The notes: generated by a model from the letters alone, not told the origin. 64,000 nt of DNA from Sphaerospermopsis kisseleviana NIES-73 (GCF_002368075.1 NZ_AP018314.1:1339084-1403083), one strand, 5' to 3'; counted from the stretch's first letter, positions 36,277-45,261 are shown. Program-made: numbers and translations.

Positions 36277-36732
36277 ATGTTGATTCTTAACAATAACAAC
36301 AGAAATCCTGCTCCTACCGTTGATATTATTATTGAATTAATTGATCGACCTCATCGCCCGATCATTCTGATTGAAAGACATAATGAACCTTTAGGATGGG
36401 CTATTCCCGGAGGGTTTGTAGATTATGGTGAACCTGTGGAAGTGTCAGCACGCAGGGAAGCCGAGGAAGAAATAGGTTTAAAAATAGAGTTAATTGAACA
36501 GTTTTTGGTTTATTCTGATCCTAGTCGTGATCCTCGTCAACATACAATTAGTATTGTATTTTTGGCAACTGCGACGGGTGAACCTGTTGCGGGTGATGAT
36601 GCTAAGGGTGTAGGTGTTTTTGAGCCTTGGTGTGTACCGATTAACTTATGTTTTGACCATGACCGGATTTTGCGGGATTATTTCCGGTATCGGAATTATG
36701 GGATTCGTCCCCGGTTGGGATTAGAGAAATGA
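36277..36732 (+). CDS. Nudix hydrolase (second copy of the fold in the window)
   Basis: A 151-residue Nudix hydrolase with complete box GGFVDYGEP...[11 protein letters not shown] (G-x5-E-x7-R-E-x2-E-E-x-G). The [14 protein letters not shown] and [17 protein letters not shown] segments resemble ADP-ribose or NAD-related pyrophosphatases, but the substrate is unproven. The TGA stop is part of the ATGA after which the 295-bp element (36733-37025) is inserted, so the element begins exactly at the first base after the gene. Confidence 0.88.
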   Translation: MLILNNNNRNPAPTVDIIIELIDRPHRPIILIERHNEPLGWAIPGGFVDYGEPVEVSARREAEEEIGLKIELIEQFLVYSDPSRDPRQHTISIVFLATATGEPVAGDDAKGVGVFEPWCVPINLCFDHDRILRDYFRYRNYGIRPRLGLEK

Positions 36733-37025
36733 GCAAGTCCTAAGTTGACAATTTCATAGACAAAACTATACTTGTATTGACAAAAATCAATATATTTTTA
36801 GGAAAAAATCAACTACTTGATATATAATACGGTGATATCAAGTATTGAATTGAGACTATTGCCGACGCGAAAACCAAGCAATGATGGTGGTAGTCTTTTT
36901 CAGAAACTTAATTGGAACACAATCGCGTCTGGCTAAGGCGTGAAAGTCTACTGAGGGATAACTGCTCCCATGCTCCCGTTGAAGTAGAAAGTAAAGTCTA
37001 GTTTTGTCTAGGTTTTATATAGCAG
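36733..37025 (+). mobile_element. Non-autonomous element copy 3 (structured RNA candidate)
   Basis: A 293-bp copy matching 6920-7216 and 8162-8454. Read from this copy: perfect 9-bp hairpin 36815-36823 with 36835-36843; stem GACT 36854-36857 with AGTC 36892-36895, continued by ATTGC 36858-36862 with GCAAT 36878-36882. The loop GACGCG 36864-36869 is complementary to CGCGTC 36924-36929, which would form a pseudoknot. CTACT 36948-36952 pairs with AGTAG 36983-36987. The right end has CTAG-TTTTGT-CTAG. It is inserted directly after ATGA, whose TGA is the Nudix stop codon. Confidence 0.7.
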
Positions 37026-37188
37026 CTACTCATCGGATAATAGTTCCAACAAGCATCAACAAATATTGTAAAATATCATGCTGTGTAAGAATTCAGGATA
37101 CAGAATACAGGATTCCTGAATTCTGATTCCTGACTTCTTACCATACTGTTTTATACTCAATTCTCTCCAGCCCTAAATAGGAGTATAT

Positions 37189-38031
37189 ATGGAGCCAATT
37201 ATTGCTATAGTTTTAGCACTCATAGGTTATGCTTTAGGATCTGCAAAACTGGTTAATCAAGGTAATGAAGCTCTAGTTGAACGCTTGGGAAAATATCATC
37301 GAAAACTAAAACCAGGACTTAATTTCATTGTTCCCTTTCTTGATCAAATTGTTATGGAAGATACCACCAGGGAACAGATTTTAGATGTTAAGCCCCAGAA
37401 TGTCATTACTAAAGATGGTATTTACATGGAAATAGATGCAGTTGTTTACTGGCGCATTGTCGAGATGGAAAACAGCTTTTATGCAGTTGATGATTTGCAA
37501 CAGGCACTTTCAAATTTAGCTACAACTACAGTGCGGGAAGTTATAGCCCAGAAAACTGTAGAGGAAGCTAATATGTCTAGGGCAGATATGGACAAAAGCA
37601 TATTAGATCAATTAAATCCAATTTCACGGACTTGGGGAGTCGAAATTCTGCGGTTGGATTTTCAGCGAATTACACCCCCTGAAAGTGTACAGAAGTCAAT
37701 GGAAGAGGAAAGAGCAGCAGAAATTAGAAAACGGGCGGTAATCGCTGCTGCTGAAGGTGAGAGACAAGCAGCTATTAAGAAAGCCGAAGGAACTAAGACT
37801 TCAATGGAAATTATTTCTGAAGCTATACGTTCCCATCCCGAAAGCAAAGATATTTTAAGATATCTTGTAGCTCAAGATTATGTACAAGCCAGCCAAAAAT
37901 TGGGCGAAAGTAATAACGCTAAAATTGTGTTTGTAGATCCAGCTAATTCTACAGATATGTTTCAAGAATTAATTGCTGAATCTGTAACTAAAGAAGATGA
38001 TGGTAAAACTTCTGGTAATGGTAAGAATTAG
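37189..38031 (+). CDS. SPFH/band-7 (stomatin/paraslipin-like) membrane protein
   Basis: A 280-residue SPFH protein. An N-terminal hydrophobic anchor (about 3-18) precedes the band-7 domain (about 20-180), with VERLGKYHRKLKPGLNFIVPF and RADMDKSILDQLNPISRTWGVE. A coiled-coil helix follows (EEERAAEIRKRAVIAAAEGERQ, about 170-200). Bacterial paraslipins form ring-like membrane scaffolds, often with an NfeD partner; none is adjacent here. The C-terminal tail is short and polar. A long GTAAGAG array starts within 10 bp of the stop. Confidence 0.9.
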   Translation: MEPIIAIVLALIGYALGSAKLVNQGNEALVERLGKYHRKLKPGLNFIVPFLDQIVMEDTTREQILDVKPQNVITKDGIYMEIDAVVYWRIVEMENSFYAVDDLQQALSNLATTTVREVIAQKTVEEANMSRADMDKSILDQLNPISRTWGVEILRLDFQRITPPESVQKSMEEERAAEIRKRAVIAAAEGERQAAIKKAEGTKTSMEIISEAIRSHPESKDILRYLVAQDYVQASQKLGESNNAKIVFVDPANSTDMFQELIAESVTKEDDGKTSGNGKN

Positions 38032-38203
38032 AGGCAAAAGGTAAGAGGTAAGAGGTAAGAGGTAAGAGGTAAGAGGTAAGAGGTAAGAGGTAAGAGGTAA
38101 GAGGTAAGAGGTAAGAGGTAAGAGGTAAGAGGTAAGAGGTAAGAGGTAAAAGTAAATTAATTTTACCCAATCACCAATCACCAATCACCAATCACCAATC
38201 ACC
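38031..38203. repeat. Long STRR (GTAAGAG)n and (CACCAAT)n
   Basis: About sixteen period-7 GTAAGAG units (38038-38149) followed by five CACCAAT/ATCACCA units (38168-38203). The second array runs into the 3' end of folP and encodes part of its last codons on the minus strand. Confidence 0.95.
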
Positions 38204-39042
38204 TGTCGATAGATAGCATCAGCAACTAGGGAGACATCACGCATTTCGGCAACATCATGAACTCGGAGGATATCAGCACCATTAAAAATGGCAGCACAAC
38301 AGGCCGCTGCTGTTCCCCAAACTCTGGCTTTTGGTTCTGGTTGATTTAAAATTTTGCCAATAAAACTTTTGCGGGATGCTCCCACTAATATGGGACACTT
38401 TAGGGTTTTGAATGTTGGCAAACTGCGAATAATTTCTAAATTCTGATCATAATTTTTGGCAAAACCAATACCCGGATCAATAATTATTTTTTCCTGTTGA
38501 ATACCCGCTGTAATTGCGGCTTTTATTTGTTGAGATAAAAAACTATAAATTTCTCCCATCAAATCTTGATAATCTGTATGTTGTTGCATGGTTTGGGGAG
38601 TTCCCCGAATGTGCATTAACATGATTGGTACATCTAACTTGGCTACTGTTGGCAACATTTCTGGATCATAAGTACCACCAGAAATATCATTAACAATATC
38701 TGCCCCAGCTTCTACAGCAGCTTGAGCTACTTCTGCTCTAGTTGTGTCTACAGAAATAGGAATAGTAATTTTTGGTCTAATGACTTGCAAAACCGACAGC
38801 ACCCGATCAAGTTCTTCTGTGAGGGTGATTTGTTCTGCTCCTGGTCTGGTTGATTGACCACCGATATCAATAATATCAGCACCAGCGTCTACCATTGTTT
38901 GCGCTTGAGCTAAAGCGGCTGAAGTTGTGTTAAATAGACCACCATCACTAAAACTGTCTGGGGTGACATTTAAAATTCCCATTAAATAGGTCCGTTGTCC
39001 CCAAGTAAAACAACGTTCTCTAATAATTAATTGATTTGACAT
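38185..39042 (-). CDS. folP: Dihydropteroate synthase
   Basis: FolP condenses p-aminobenzoate with hydroxymethyl-dihydropterin diphosphate in folate synthesis. The 285-residue TIM-barrel protein has MGILNVTPDSFSDGG, IDIGGQSTRPGAE, NDISGG, and the C-terminal VGASRKSFIG and RVHDVAEM motifs. The start at 39042 (MSNQLIIRERCF) is preferred; the frame opens six codons upstream inside a CTGACTC repeat. The last residues (RQVIGDW) come partly from the CACCAAT repeat, so the C-terminus was extended by STRR growth. tpiA lies upstream on the same strand. Confidence 0.94.
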   Translation of the reverse strand: MSNQLIIRERCFTWGQRTYLMGILNVTPDSFSDGGLFNTTSAALAQAQTMVDAGADIIDIGGQSTRPGAEQITLTEELDRVLSVLQVIRPKITIPISVDTTRAEVAQAAVEAGADIVNDISGGTYDPEMLPTVAKLDVPIMLMHIRGTPQTMQQHTDYQDLMGEIYSFLSQQIKAAITAGIQQEKIIIDPGIGFAKNYDQNLEIIRSLPTFKTLKCPILVGASRKSFIGKILNQPEPKARVWGTAAACCAAIFNGADILRVHDVAEMRDVSLVADAIYRQVIGDW

Positions 39043-39046
39043 ACAG

Positions 39047-39160
39047 GAGTCAGGAGTCAAGAGTCAAGAGTCAAGAGTCAAGAGTCAGGAGTCAGGAGGC
39101 AGGAGGCAGGAGGCATTGGAAAATGAATCAACTTTTGCCTTTTGCCTTTTGCCTTTTGCC
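39047..39160. repeat. STRRs between folP and tpiA
   Basis: Period-7 arrays AGTCAAG/GGAGTCA (39047-39090), GGAGGCA (39095-39115) and CTTTTGC (39135-39160). No promoter or gene is recognisable in this 120-bp gap. Confidence 0.85.
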
Positions 39161-39164
39161 TTGG

Positions 39165-39890
39165 TTATTGATAATTGACAATTCTGGCAAAACTATCAGC
39201 TTCTAAACTTGCACCGCCGACGAGAGCGCCGTCAATTTCTGGTTGTGCCATGATTTCATCAATATTATTGGGCTTGACTGAGCCACCATATTGAATTGAT
39301 ACGTGAGGATTCGTCAGTTGATCACGAATTAAACCAATGACTCGATTTGCTTCTGTGGCTTCACAGGTGTCACCGGTACCAATCGCCCAAATTGGTTCAT
39401 AAGCAATAATCAAGTTAGTTTGATCAACATCTACTAAGTCTTTTTCTAACTGGGTGCTAATCAGTTTTTCGGTTTCCCCTGCGTCTCGTTGCTGTTTGGT
39501 TTCACCAACACAGAGAATGGGTGTCAGTCCGTATTTTTGCGCTGCTTTGAGGCGCAGATTCACTGTTTCCTCTGTTTCGCCAAAATATTGTCGTCTTTCG
39601 CTGTGTCCAATGATGACATAGCGCACACCGATTTCTGTGAGCATGGGAGCAGCAATTTCACCCGTGTAGGCTCCATTTTCTTCCCAGTGAACGTTTTGTG
39701 CGCCCAAGTTTACACGGCTACCGTGTAAATATTTGGACATTACACTTAAATCTGTGAAGGGAGGACACAATATTACCTCTCTTTCTGAGGGTGTTTCCTC
39801 CAGGTGAGGCAGAAATCCGCTTAGGAAATTTTCTGATTCTGCCTGGGTTTTGAACATTTTCCAGTTGCCGGCAATAACTATTTTTCGCAC
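39165..39890 (-). CDS. tpiA: Triosephosphate isomerase
   Basis: TpiA interconverts dihydroxyacetone phosphate and glyceraldehyde 3-phosphate in glycolysis and the Calvin cycle. From GTG 39890 (read [12 protein letters not shown]) it is 241 residues, matching the family; a TTG at 39905 would add five residues. Conserved sites: N and K in GNWKMFK, catalytic His in IIGHSERR, catalytic Glu in [11 protein letters not shown], and phosphate-binding YGGSV and VGGASL. Complete and confident. Confidence 0.95.
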   Translation of the reverse strand: MRKIVIAGNWKMFKTQAESENFLSGFLPHLEETPSEREVILCPPFTDLSVMSKYLHGSRVNLGAQNVHWEENGAYTGEIAAPMLTEIGVRYVIIGHSERRQYFGETEETVNLRLKAAQKYGLTPILCVGETKQQRDAGETEKLISTQLEKDLVDVDQTNLIIAYEPIWAIGTGDTCEATEANRVIGLIRDQLTNPHVSIQYGGSVKPNNIDEIMAQPEIDGALVGGASLEADSFARIVNYQ

Positions 39891-40013
39891 AGGTGATTTT
39901 GTCAAGATGCTAACGCTACTAGATCAATTTTTAACTGTACTACTTTTTCGGACATTCCTTGTCTATCAGGAGAGGAAAGTGCTAGTGTTTCGCCCAAAGG
40001 CGTAATCGCTATA

Positions 40014-40194
40014 AGAGGATGTTTTAAAAGTCCCTGAGAGTGTATCAAATATTTTTTACCCCTCCCTAACCCTCCCTAACCCTCCCCTGAAGGGGAGGGA
40101 ACTGGATTTTCTTGTTTCCCCCCTTGATAATGGGGGATTAAGGGGGGTAAAAATATGATTAAAATCACGGGATACCACTGTTCAAACATCCTCT
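40014..40194. mobile_element. MITE-like element with C-rich inserts
   Basis: Terminal inverted repeats of 11 bp (AGAGGATGTTT / AAACATCCTCT) bound a 181-bp segment in the tpiA-methyltransferase gap. It holds two strong internal hairpins: CCCTCCCC-TGAA-GGGGAGGG (40080-40099) and CCCCCCTT...AAGGGGGG (about 40117-40147). A partial end-like sequence, AGGATGTTTTAAAAG, recurs near 29836. No ORF. Confidence 0.65.
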
Positions 40195-40208
40195 CACACA
40201 AAAATCCT

Positions 40209-41030
40209 CTAAACTTTCTTCATTACCTGAAAAGCTGAAATATAAGAAATATTAATCCTTCCTCCATAAAGCTGATCAATCTTTTGTTTTAACCCCGTAA
40301 ATAAACCATCTCTGATTCCAACTTCTAATTTTAAATAAGGTGAAAGCGTACCTAACAATAATAAATAATCATCAACATGATAAGTTACTTCACAGATTAC
40401 ATGACCAGAAACTAAGTTTGTGAATTTTCCTGAATCAATGGCTTTTTCTCCAAAGGATTTAACTATTTTTTCTTGATCTGTTACATCTTCATATCTGGCT
40501 GAGTATGGAGCATAAATTTTATAAATTTCATGCAAATTTTGGTATACTTCATAATCAGGTTGGGGTGTCATGTTCCACAACAAAATTAAAGCCCCATCAT
40601 CTCTTAAAGCAGCAGCGGCTTTTTCATAAGCTGTTTCTGGGTTCATCCAATGAAAAGAAGTCGCTGCTAAAACAGCATGAAATTTTCCTGGTGTTAATTT
40701 CCATTCTTCAAATGTCGTCTGTTGAATTTCTACATTGGGATATGCTGCACAGTTTTTTCTGGCAAATTTACAAGCTGCTTGACTGGGATCTAAACAAACC
40801 ATTGAAAATCCTAATTTCGCAAAAGATACAGTTGCATTTCCAGGACCACATCCTAGTTCCAAAATTCTCCTTTTAGGGGTAAGTTTAGCTATTTTTATAG
40901 CTCGGTTAATTATTTCTTTGGGATAACGTGGTCTTACCTTGTCATAAGCTGCTGCTACAGGAGAATACCAGTTTTTTCTCAGTTCTAAGTCTTGGGGATA
41001 TAAATTTTTGACTTGTGCTAATTCTTTCAT
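40209..41030 (-). CDS. Class I SAM-dependent methyltransferase
   Basis: A 273-residue methyltransferase of the Methyltransf_11/25 type. Motif I ILELGCGPGNATVSFA (about 55-70), acidic MVCLDPSQAACKFA and HAVLAATSFHWMNPETA (motif IV region). The pattern is close to YcgJ/UbiE-like enzymes of unknown substrate. The ATG at 41030 is well placed. The gene stands alone, with MITE-rich sequence downstream. Confidence 0.82.
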   Translation of the reverse strand: MKELAQVKNLYPQDLELRKNWYSPVAAAYDKVRPRYPKEIINRAIKIAKLTPKRRILELGCGPGNATVSFAKLGFSMVCLDPSQAACKFARKNCAAYPNVEIQQTTFEEWKLTPGKFHAVLAATSFHWMNPETAYEKAAAALRDDGALILLWNMTPQPDYEVYQNLHEIYKIYAPYSARYEDVTDQEKIVKSFGEKAIDSGKFTNLVSGHVICEVTYHVDDYLLLLGTLSPYLKLEVGIRDGLFTGLKQKIDQLYGGRINISYISAFQVMKKV

Positions 41031-41332
41031 GATCTATGTTATAATAATGGCTATTTGAAAAATTAAGTAGTCGTGCTAAGTATAGTGCAATTATTTTAAG
41101 AGCAATTACACAAATTAAAAATAAATATATTCTATATTCATTATTCATTCAAAAAATGCTGCCTCCCGCAACTACTCTCACTTAGGCTGAACTGAAAACT
41201 GCTATTGTTCAAACCAATGACTCGAAAACTCTAATTCATTCTGTATTCTGTATTCTGAATCATTGCCCAAAATCCCAAATCCCAAATCTAAAATCTAAAA
41301 TCTAAAATCTAAAATCTAAAATCTAAAATCCC
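41031..41332. repeat. Divergent gap with STRRs before the GTPase gene
   Basis: The first ~200 bp is AT-rich with no gene and should hold both divergent promoters. From about 41240 to 41258 there are GTATTCT units; from about 41270 to 41330 the unit CCCAAAT/TCTAAAA repeats with period 7-10 and ends at the GTPase ATG. Confidence 0.7.
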
Positions 41333-42772
41333 ATGACATCGACATTACCTCAACCTGAAAACAGTAATACACCCAACTGGGAAGAAGAACTAGATAGCGC
41401 CATTTTCACCTTTAAAGATATTCAAGCAGAACTTAACTATACACAAGCAAAAACAGCACTGAGAAATTTAGTCAACAATCTTGATCTTACCACCCAAGAA
41501 AAATCTGGATTAGAAGCGGAAATTTCCGACTTAGAAACCATGCTGGGCAAACTAGAAAGTATGGTAGTGCAAATAGCAGCTTTTGGCATGGTAGGAAGGG
41601 GTAAATCTTCCCTACTTAATGCTTTGGTAGGCCAGCAGGTATTTGAAACAGGACCTTTACACGGTGTTACCCGTACAGAACAAAAGGTAAATTGGAGTAT
41701 CAGTGAAGAAGCTATTGGTACATTAAAAGCCACCTTTCCCTCAACTGGACAATCTCAGGTAGAATTAGTTGACACACCGGGTTTAGATGAAGTAGATGGA
41801 GAAACCCGCGCTGCATTAGCTCAACAGGTAGCAAAACAAGCTGATTTAATTCTGTTTGTGATTTCTGGTGATCTGACCAAAATTGAACAGATGGCGCTTT
41901 CTCAGTTGCGAGAAGTAGGTAAACCGATGATTTTGGTGTTTAACAAAGTAGATCAATATCCAGAAACAGACCGGATCGCTATTTACGAAAAAATCCGCGA
42001 TGATAGAGTACGAGAGTTGCTATCACCTGATGAAATAGTCATGTCTGCGGCTTCACCTTTAGTTAAAACTGCCGTAGTTCGTGCTGATGGTAGTAGAGGT
42101 ATACAGTTACGTCAAGGTCAAGCACAAGTAGATCAACTAAAACTCAAGATTTTAGAGATTTTGCAACGGGAAGGTAAAGCGTTAGTTGCGCTCAACACCA
42201 TGCTTTATGCTGACACAGTAAATGAGCAAGTTATCCAGCGAAAATTAGAAATTCGGGAACAGAACGCTAATGATTTAATTTGGAAAGCGGTGATGACTAA
42301 AGCATTAGCGATCGCCCTTAATCCCGTGACTGTAGTTGATATCCTCAGCAGTATCGTTATTGATATTGCTTTGATTTTAGGTTTATCTAAACTCTATGGC
42401 ATCCAAATGACAGAAAAGGGAGCGGTACAACTACTGCAAAAAATCGCCCTGAGTATGGGCGGAATAGGCGCTAGTGAACTACTAGCAAATTTAGGTTTAA
42501 GTGGTTTAAAAACCTTACTGGGTATCTCTGCATCAGCCACAGCGGGAGTTGCCCTTGGACCTTATTTATCCGTAGCTGTAACACAAGCAGGTGTAGCGGG
42601 AGTATCATCCTATGGTATTGGCCAAGTCACCAAAGCGTATTTAGCCAACGGCGCAACCTGGGGACCCGAAGGACCAAAAGCCGTAGTTAGTAAAATTTTA
42701 TCCAGCTTAGATGAAACATCAATTTTAAACCGCATTAAAGATGAGTTATTGATAAAAATTAGAAGAAAGTGA
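41333..42772 (+). CDS. Era/dynamin-like GTPase with DUF697-type membrane-associated C-terminus
   Basis: A 479-residue protein. An N-terminal helical region (1-75) precedes the G domain: G1 GMVGRGKSS (85-93), G3 DTPG in VELVDTPGLDE and G4 NKVD in LVFNKVDQYP. The C-terminal half (about 310-450) has alternating hydrophobic helices (ALNPVTVVDILSSIVIDIALILGL, split by turns) typical of DUF697-type membrane-associated domains. Such GTPases are common in cyanobacteria and plastids; function is unknown. The gene abuts an STRR at its start. Confidence 0.85.
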   Translation: MTSTLPQPENSNTPNWEEELDSAIFTFKDIQAELNYTQAKTALRNLVNNLDLTTQEKSGLEAEISDLETMLGKLESMVVQIAAFGMVGRGKSSLLNALVGQQVFETGPLHGVTRTEQKVNWSISEEAIGTLKATFPSTGQSQVELVDTPGLDEVDGETRAALAQQVAKQADLILFVISGDLTKIEQMALSQLREVGKPMILVFNKVDQYPETDRIAIYEKIRDDRVRELLSPDEIVMSAASPLVKTAVVRADGSRGIQLRQGQAQVDQLKLKILEILQREGKALVALNTMLYADTVNEQVIQRKLEIREQNANDLIWKAVMTKALAIALNPVTVVDILSSIVIDIALILGLSKLYGIQMTEKGAVQLLQKIALSMGGIGASELLANLGLSGLKTLLGISASATAGVALGPYLSVAVTQAGVAGVSSYGIGQVTKAYLANGATWGPEGPKAVVSKILSSLDETSILNRIKDELLIKIRRK

Positions 42773-42794
42773 AAGTTTTGAGGACTCAGGAGTC

Positions 42795-43012
42795 GTAGGG
42801 GCGAAGCATTCGGGCGACTAATTATCAATTGTATGAAAAGGTTATTTTCCGAATGCTAATGCTTCCAGCACGCTTCGCGAACGCCCGTACAAGAGTCAGG
42901 AGGAAAGACAAATAACCCAATTACCCATTACCCATTACCAATTACCAATTACCCATTACCAATCACCAATCACCAATCACCAATTACCAATCACCAATCA
43001 CCAATCACCTAA
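42795..43012. repeat. Palindromic repeat and STRR (CACCAAT)n before the DUF429 gene
   Basis: 42795-42890 begins GTAGGGGCGAAGCATTCGG and ends with CCGAATGC...GAACGCCCGTAC, an imperfect inverted repeat of a dispersed class. From about 42912 to 43012 a period-7 array of CCCATTA/CCAATCA units reaches to 6 bp before the ATG at 43018. Confidence 0.75.
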
Positions 43013-43017
43013 TTATA

Positions 43018-43770
43018 ATGAAATTTATCGGTATTGATTTAGGCTGGCAATCTCAACCAAGTGGTTTATGTTGTTTAGAATTAAAAGATGAAAAACTGCA
43101 ACTTTTGGATTTAGATCGCCAGGAAGCCATTGCAGACATCTTGACTTGGATTGATCAGATCATCAAACCAGAAGAACCAGGTATAATTGCTGTAGATGCA
43201 CCCACATTAATACCAAATTCTACAGGTAGTCGCTTACCAGATAAACTCAGTCATAAATACTTTGGTAAATATCATGCGGGATGCTACCCAGCAAATCAAA
43301 ACCTAGCTTTTGCAGAACGCACAATTAACTTTGGTTTAGAATTAGAATCACGGGGATTTATACACGCTGCAAAAATTGAACCACAAAAACCAGGCAGATA
43401 TCAAATAGAAGTATTTCCCCATCCAGCAATAGTTAATTTATTTAGATTAGAAAAAATCTTAAAATATAAAAAAGGAAAAATCCACGAACGCCGGTTAGAA
43501 CTGCTCAAGTTATATAATTACATTGTTGAGATTCTTCCTGTTATTTCTCCTCCTTTATCTTCTCCATGTATCTGTAGTTCCTTTCCTTCAGAAATACCCA
43601 ACACAGGAAAACAACTCAAAGAAACCGAAGATAAATTAGATAGTTTAATTTGTGCTTATGTTAGTGCTTATTGGTGGTTTTGGGGAACAGAAAAAAACCT
43701 AGTCTTAGGAGATGAAAGTACAGGTTATATAGTTGTACCGGAGAAAATTGGTAAGCTGTTGTACATTTAA
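43018..43770 (+). CDS. DUF429 protein
   Basis: A 250-residue DUF429 protein with an RNase H-like fold pattern: IGIDLGW at the N-terminus, IIAVDAPT (about 58-65) and a C-terminal DKLDSLICAYVSAYW helix carrying the last acidic residues. Biochemical role unknown. The final residues K-L-L-Y-I and the stop codon come from the left end of a TAAGCTGTT-family element inserted at 43752, so the original C-terminus was probably different and perhaps longer. Confidence 0.8.
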   Translation: MKFIGIDLGWQSQPSGLCCLELKDEKLQLLDLDRQEAIADILTWIDQIIKPEEPGIIAVDAPTLIPNSTGSRLPDKLSHKYFGKYHAGCYPANQNLAFAERTINFGLELESRGFIHAAKIEPQKPGRYQIEVFPHPAIVNLFRLEKILKYKKGKIHERRLELLKLYNYIVEILPVISPPLSSPCICSSFPSEIPNTGKQLKETEDKLDSLICAYVSAYWWFWGTEKNLVLGDESTGYIVVPEKIGKLLYI

Positions 43771-43813
43771 TTTGTATAAGTGGAACAGGCATCTTGCCTG
43801 TTAAACAAGAGTT
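43752..43813 (+). mobile_element. TAAGCTGTT-family element, truncated copy D
   Basis: The left 62 bp of the element (TAAGCTGTTGTACATTTAAT ... CTTGCCTGTTAAACAAGAG), including the central palindrome; the right third is missing. It supplies the stop codon of the DUF429 gene and ends about 12 bp before the stop codon of the convergent membrane-protein gene. Confidence 0.75.
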
Positions 43814-43824
43814 ATAGCGATTGT

Positions 43825-45261
43825 TTATTTTCGTTTACTAATCCATATTCCTAACATAGCAATCAGAGTACATCCAAGAGTAGCAACAACACTTAAAAAT
43901 AAAGAAGCATAAAATGGATGGGGTGGACTGTTGGGAGAAATAAAAGCGACAGGTTGATTAATTTTATCAATGTGTTGAACTACTACACCGGAAACTATTG
44001 CACCACCACCAAAACCGATTCCTAATATTTGTACTGTTGTTTCTAAGGATCTATCTCTTTCTGTTTGTTCTATTTCCACTATACCACGAATGGAGTTAAT
44101 AGCTTGATCTAATAACTGTGAACCATGTTGAAAATAGCCTAAATCCCCTTGAATTTGTCGTTTAAAAGTGACACAATTCCTATTTAGGAAATTTTCTAAA
44201 AATTCAACACTTTCACCGTTTAATGTCTGTTTTATTTGGTCTAATTTATAGCTGTAATTATCTGCATTGATAGCAATTGTATTTTGTTTATCTTCCAAAT
44301 TCAATAATAAGCGGGTATATTCTAATGATAGTTTAGGAAATGCTTTTAACTGTTTTTGTAATGACTTTAAATACTTTCTAGTCAGTCGTTGAGTATTTTC
44401 TGGTTCAGGAATATTATCAACTTCTGATTCTATTTTGCGGTAATTTTCGTCTAATTTTTGATATATAATTCGACTATCTTTATAAGATTTGACGACCTTA
44501 TGATGATAGAAGCATAAATCTAATAATTCTGCATAACATTGATTGAATAGTTTATCAGTTTTATCCTCAGTAAATAACCAAATTAAAACTTGCTGATATT
44601 GACTAGATTGATTCGGTAAACCATATTCAAAAATAGGACTACCAAATAATTTACCTTGACGATAAAAAGGAGGAACTAGATTTTGATTTTGATTTGAAAA
44701 AACTTGCTGTAAACATTCATCAGCTATTTGTTGTAAAAATTCATCAGCTATTTGTTGACTATGCTGTTTATCCTTAGCATTTTTTAGGCAAGCTGTAATT
44801 AATAGAGTTTGACCTAAAAACAAAGGATGTTCTGGTAAAACTAGGCAATTTTTAGGGTTTAAATATTGGAGAAAATCAGTTTCTACATCTTCAGTACGTT
44901 GATTATTTTCTTGTTCAGGACGACGTAAATTTAACCATAAACCGTAACTATCAGAAATACGACAAGGATATGTAAACCCTTTCAATAAAACATCTTGCTG
45001 AGAATTTGGGTTAATATTTCCCTCAAAATAGACAGCTACTTCTTGTGCATCTTTAAGAATATCTACCTTAGTAAATTCTGGTTGTTTTTTAACATCAATC
45101 CGTTTACTCAGTTGTAAATCTTGCTGTAAAACTTCTTTAACAATAGTGTCTCCACGTTCCCAGATAAAGTTTACATCATTGCTAATGGTATCAGGATCAA
45201 GATTTGAGCCTTTGTAAAGTTGAAAAGCAAAGAGGTGAATATTCGGTGCATATATTTTCAT
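43825..45261 (-). CDS. Membrane-anchored protein linked to the TPR-CHAT gene (CATRA-like conflict-system component)
   Basis: A 478-residue protein I cannot assign with certainty. The N-terminal half (KIYAPNIHLFAFQLYKG...) is a soluble mixed domain and the middle (about 250-390) is strongly helical with coiled-coil character. Two transmembrane helices end the protein (about 411-428 and 450-474), so the bulk should sit on the cytoplasmic side as a tail-anchored protein. It lies 18 bp downstream of a small helical gene and about 590 bp downstream of a TPR-CHAT protease gene on the same strand. By context it resembles the associated components of CHAT/caspase-TPR (CATRA-type) conflict systems; it could be the protease target or membrane effector. 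That is inference. Confidence 0.55.
   Translation of the reverse strand: MKIYAPNIHLFAFQLYKGSNLDPDTISNDVNFIWERGDTIVKEVLQQDLQLSKRIDVKKQPEFTKVDILKDAQEVAVYFEGNINPNSQQDVLLKGFTYPCRISDSYGLWLNLRRPEQENNQRTEDVETDFLQYLNPKNCLVLPEHPLFLGQTLLITACLKNAKDKQHSQQIADEFLQQIADECLQQVFSNQNQNLVPPFYRQGKLFGSPIFEYGLPNQSSQYQQVLIWLFTEDKTDKLFNQCYAELLDLCFYHHKVVKSYKDSRIIYQKLDENYRKIESEVDNIPEPENTQRLTRKYLKSLQKQLKAFPKLSLEYTRLLLNLEDKQNTIAINADNYSYKLDQIKQTLNGESVEFLENFLNRNCVTFKRQIQGDLGYFQHGSQLLDQAINSIRGIVEIEQTERDRSLETTVQILGIGFGGGAIVSGVVVQHIDKINQPVAFISPNSPPHPFYASLFLSVVATLGCTLIAMLGIWISKRK

Noticed and set aside
38031-38151. CRISPR or minisatellite gene
   Set aside because: Simple period-7 STRR without spacers; the 60-71 codon frames across it (repeating L-P-L-T-S-Y-L) are translations of the repeat.
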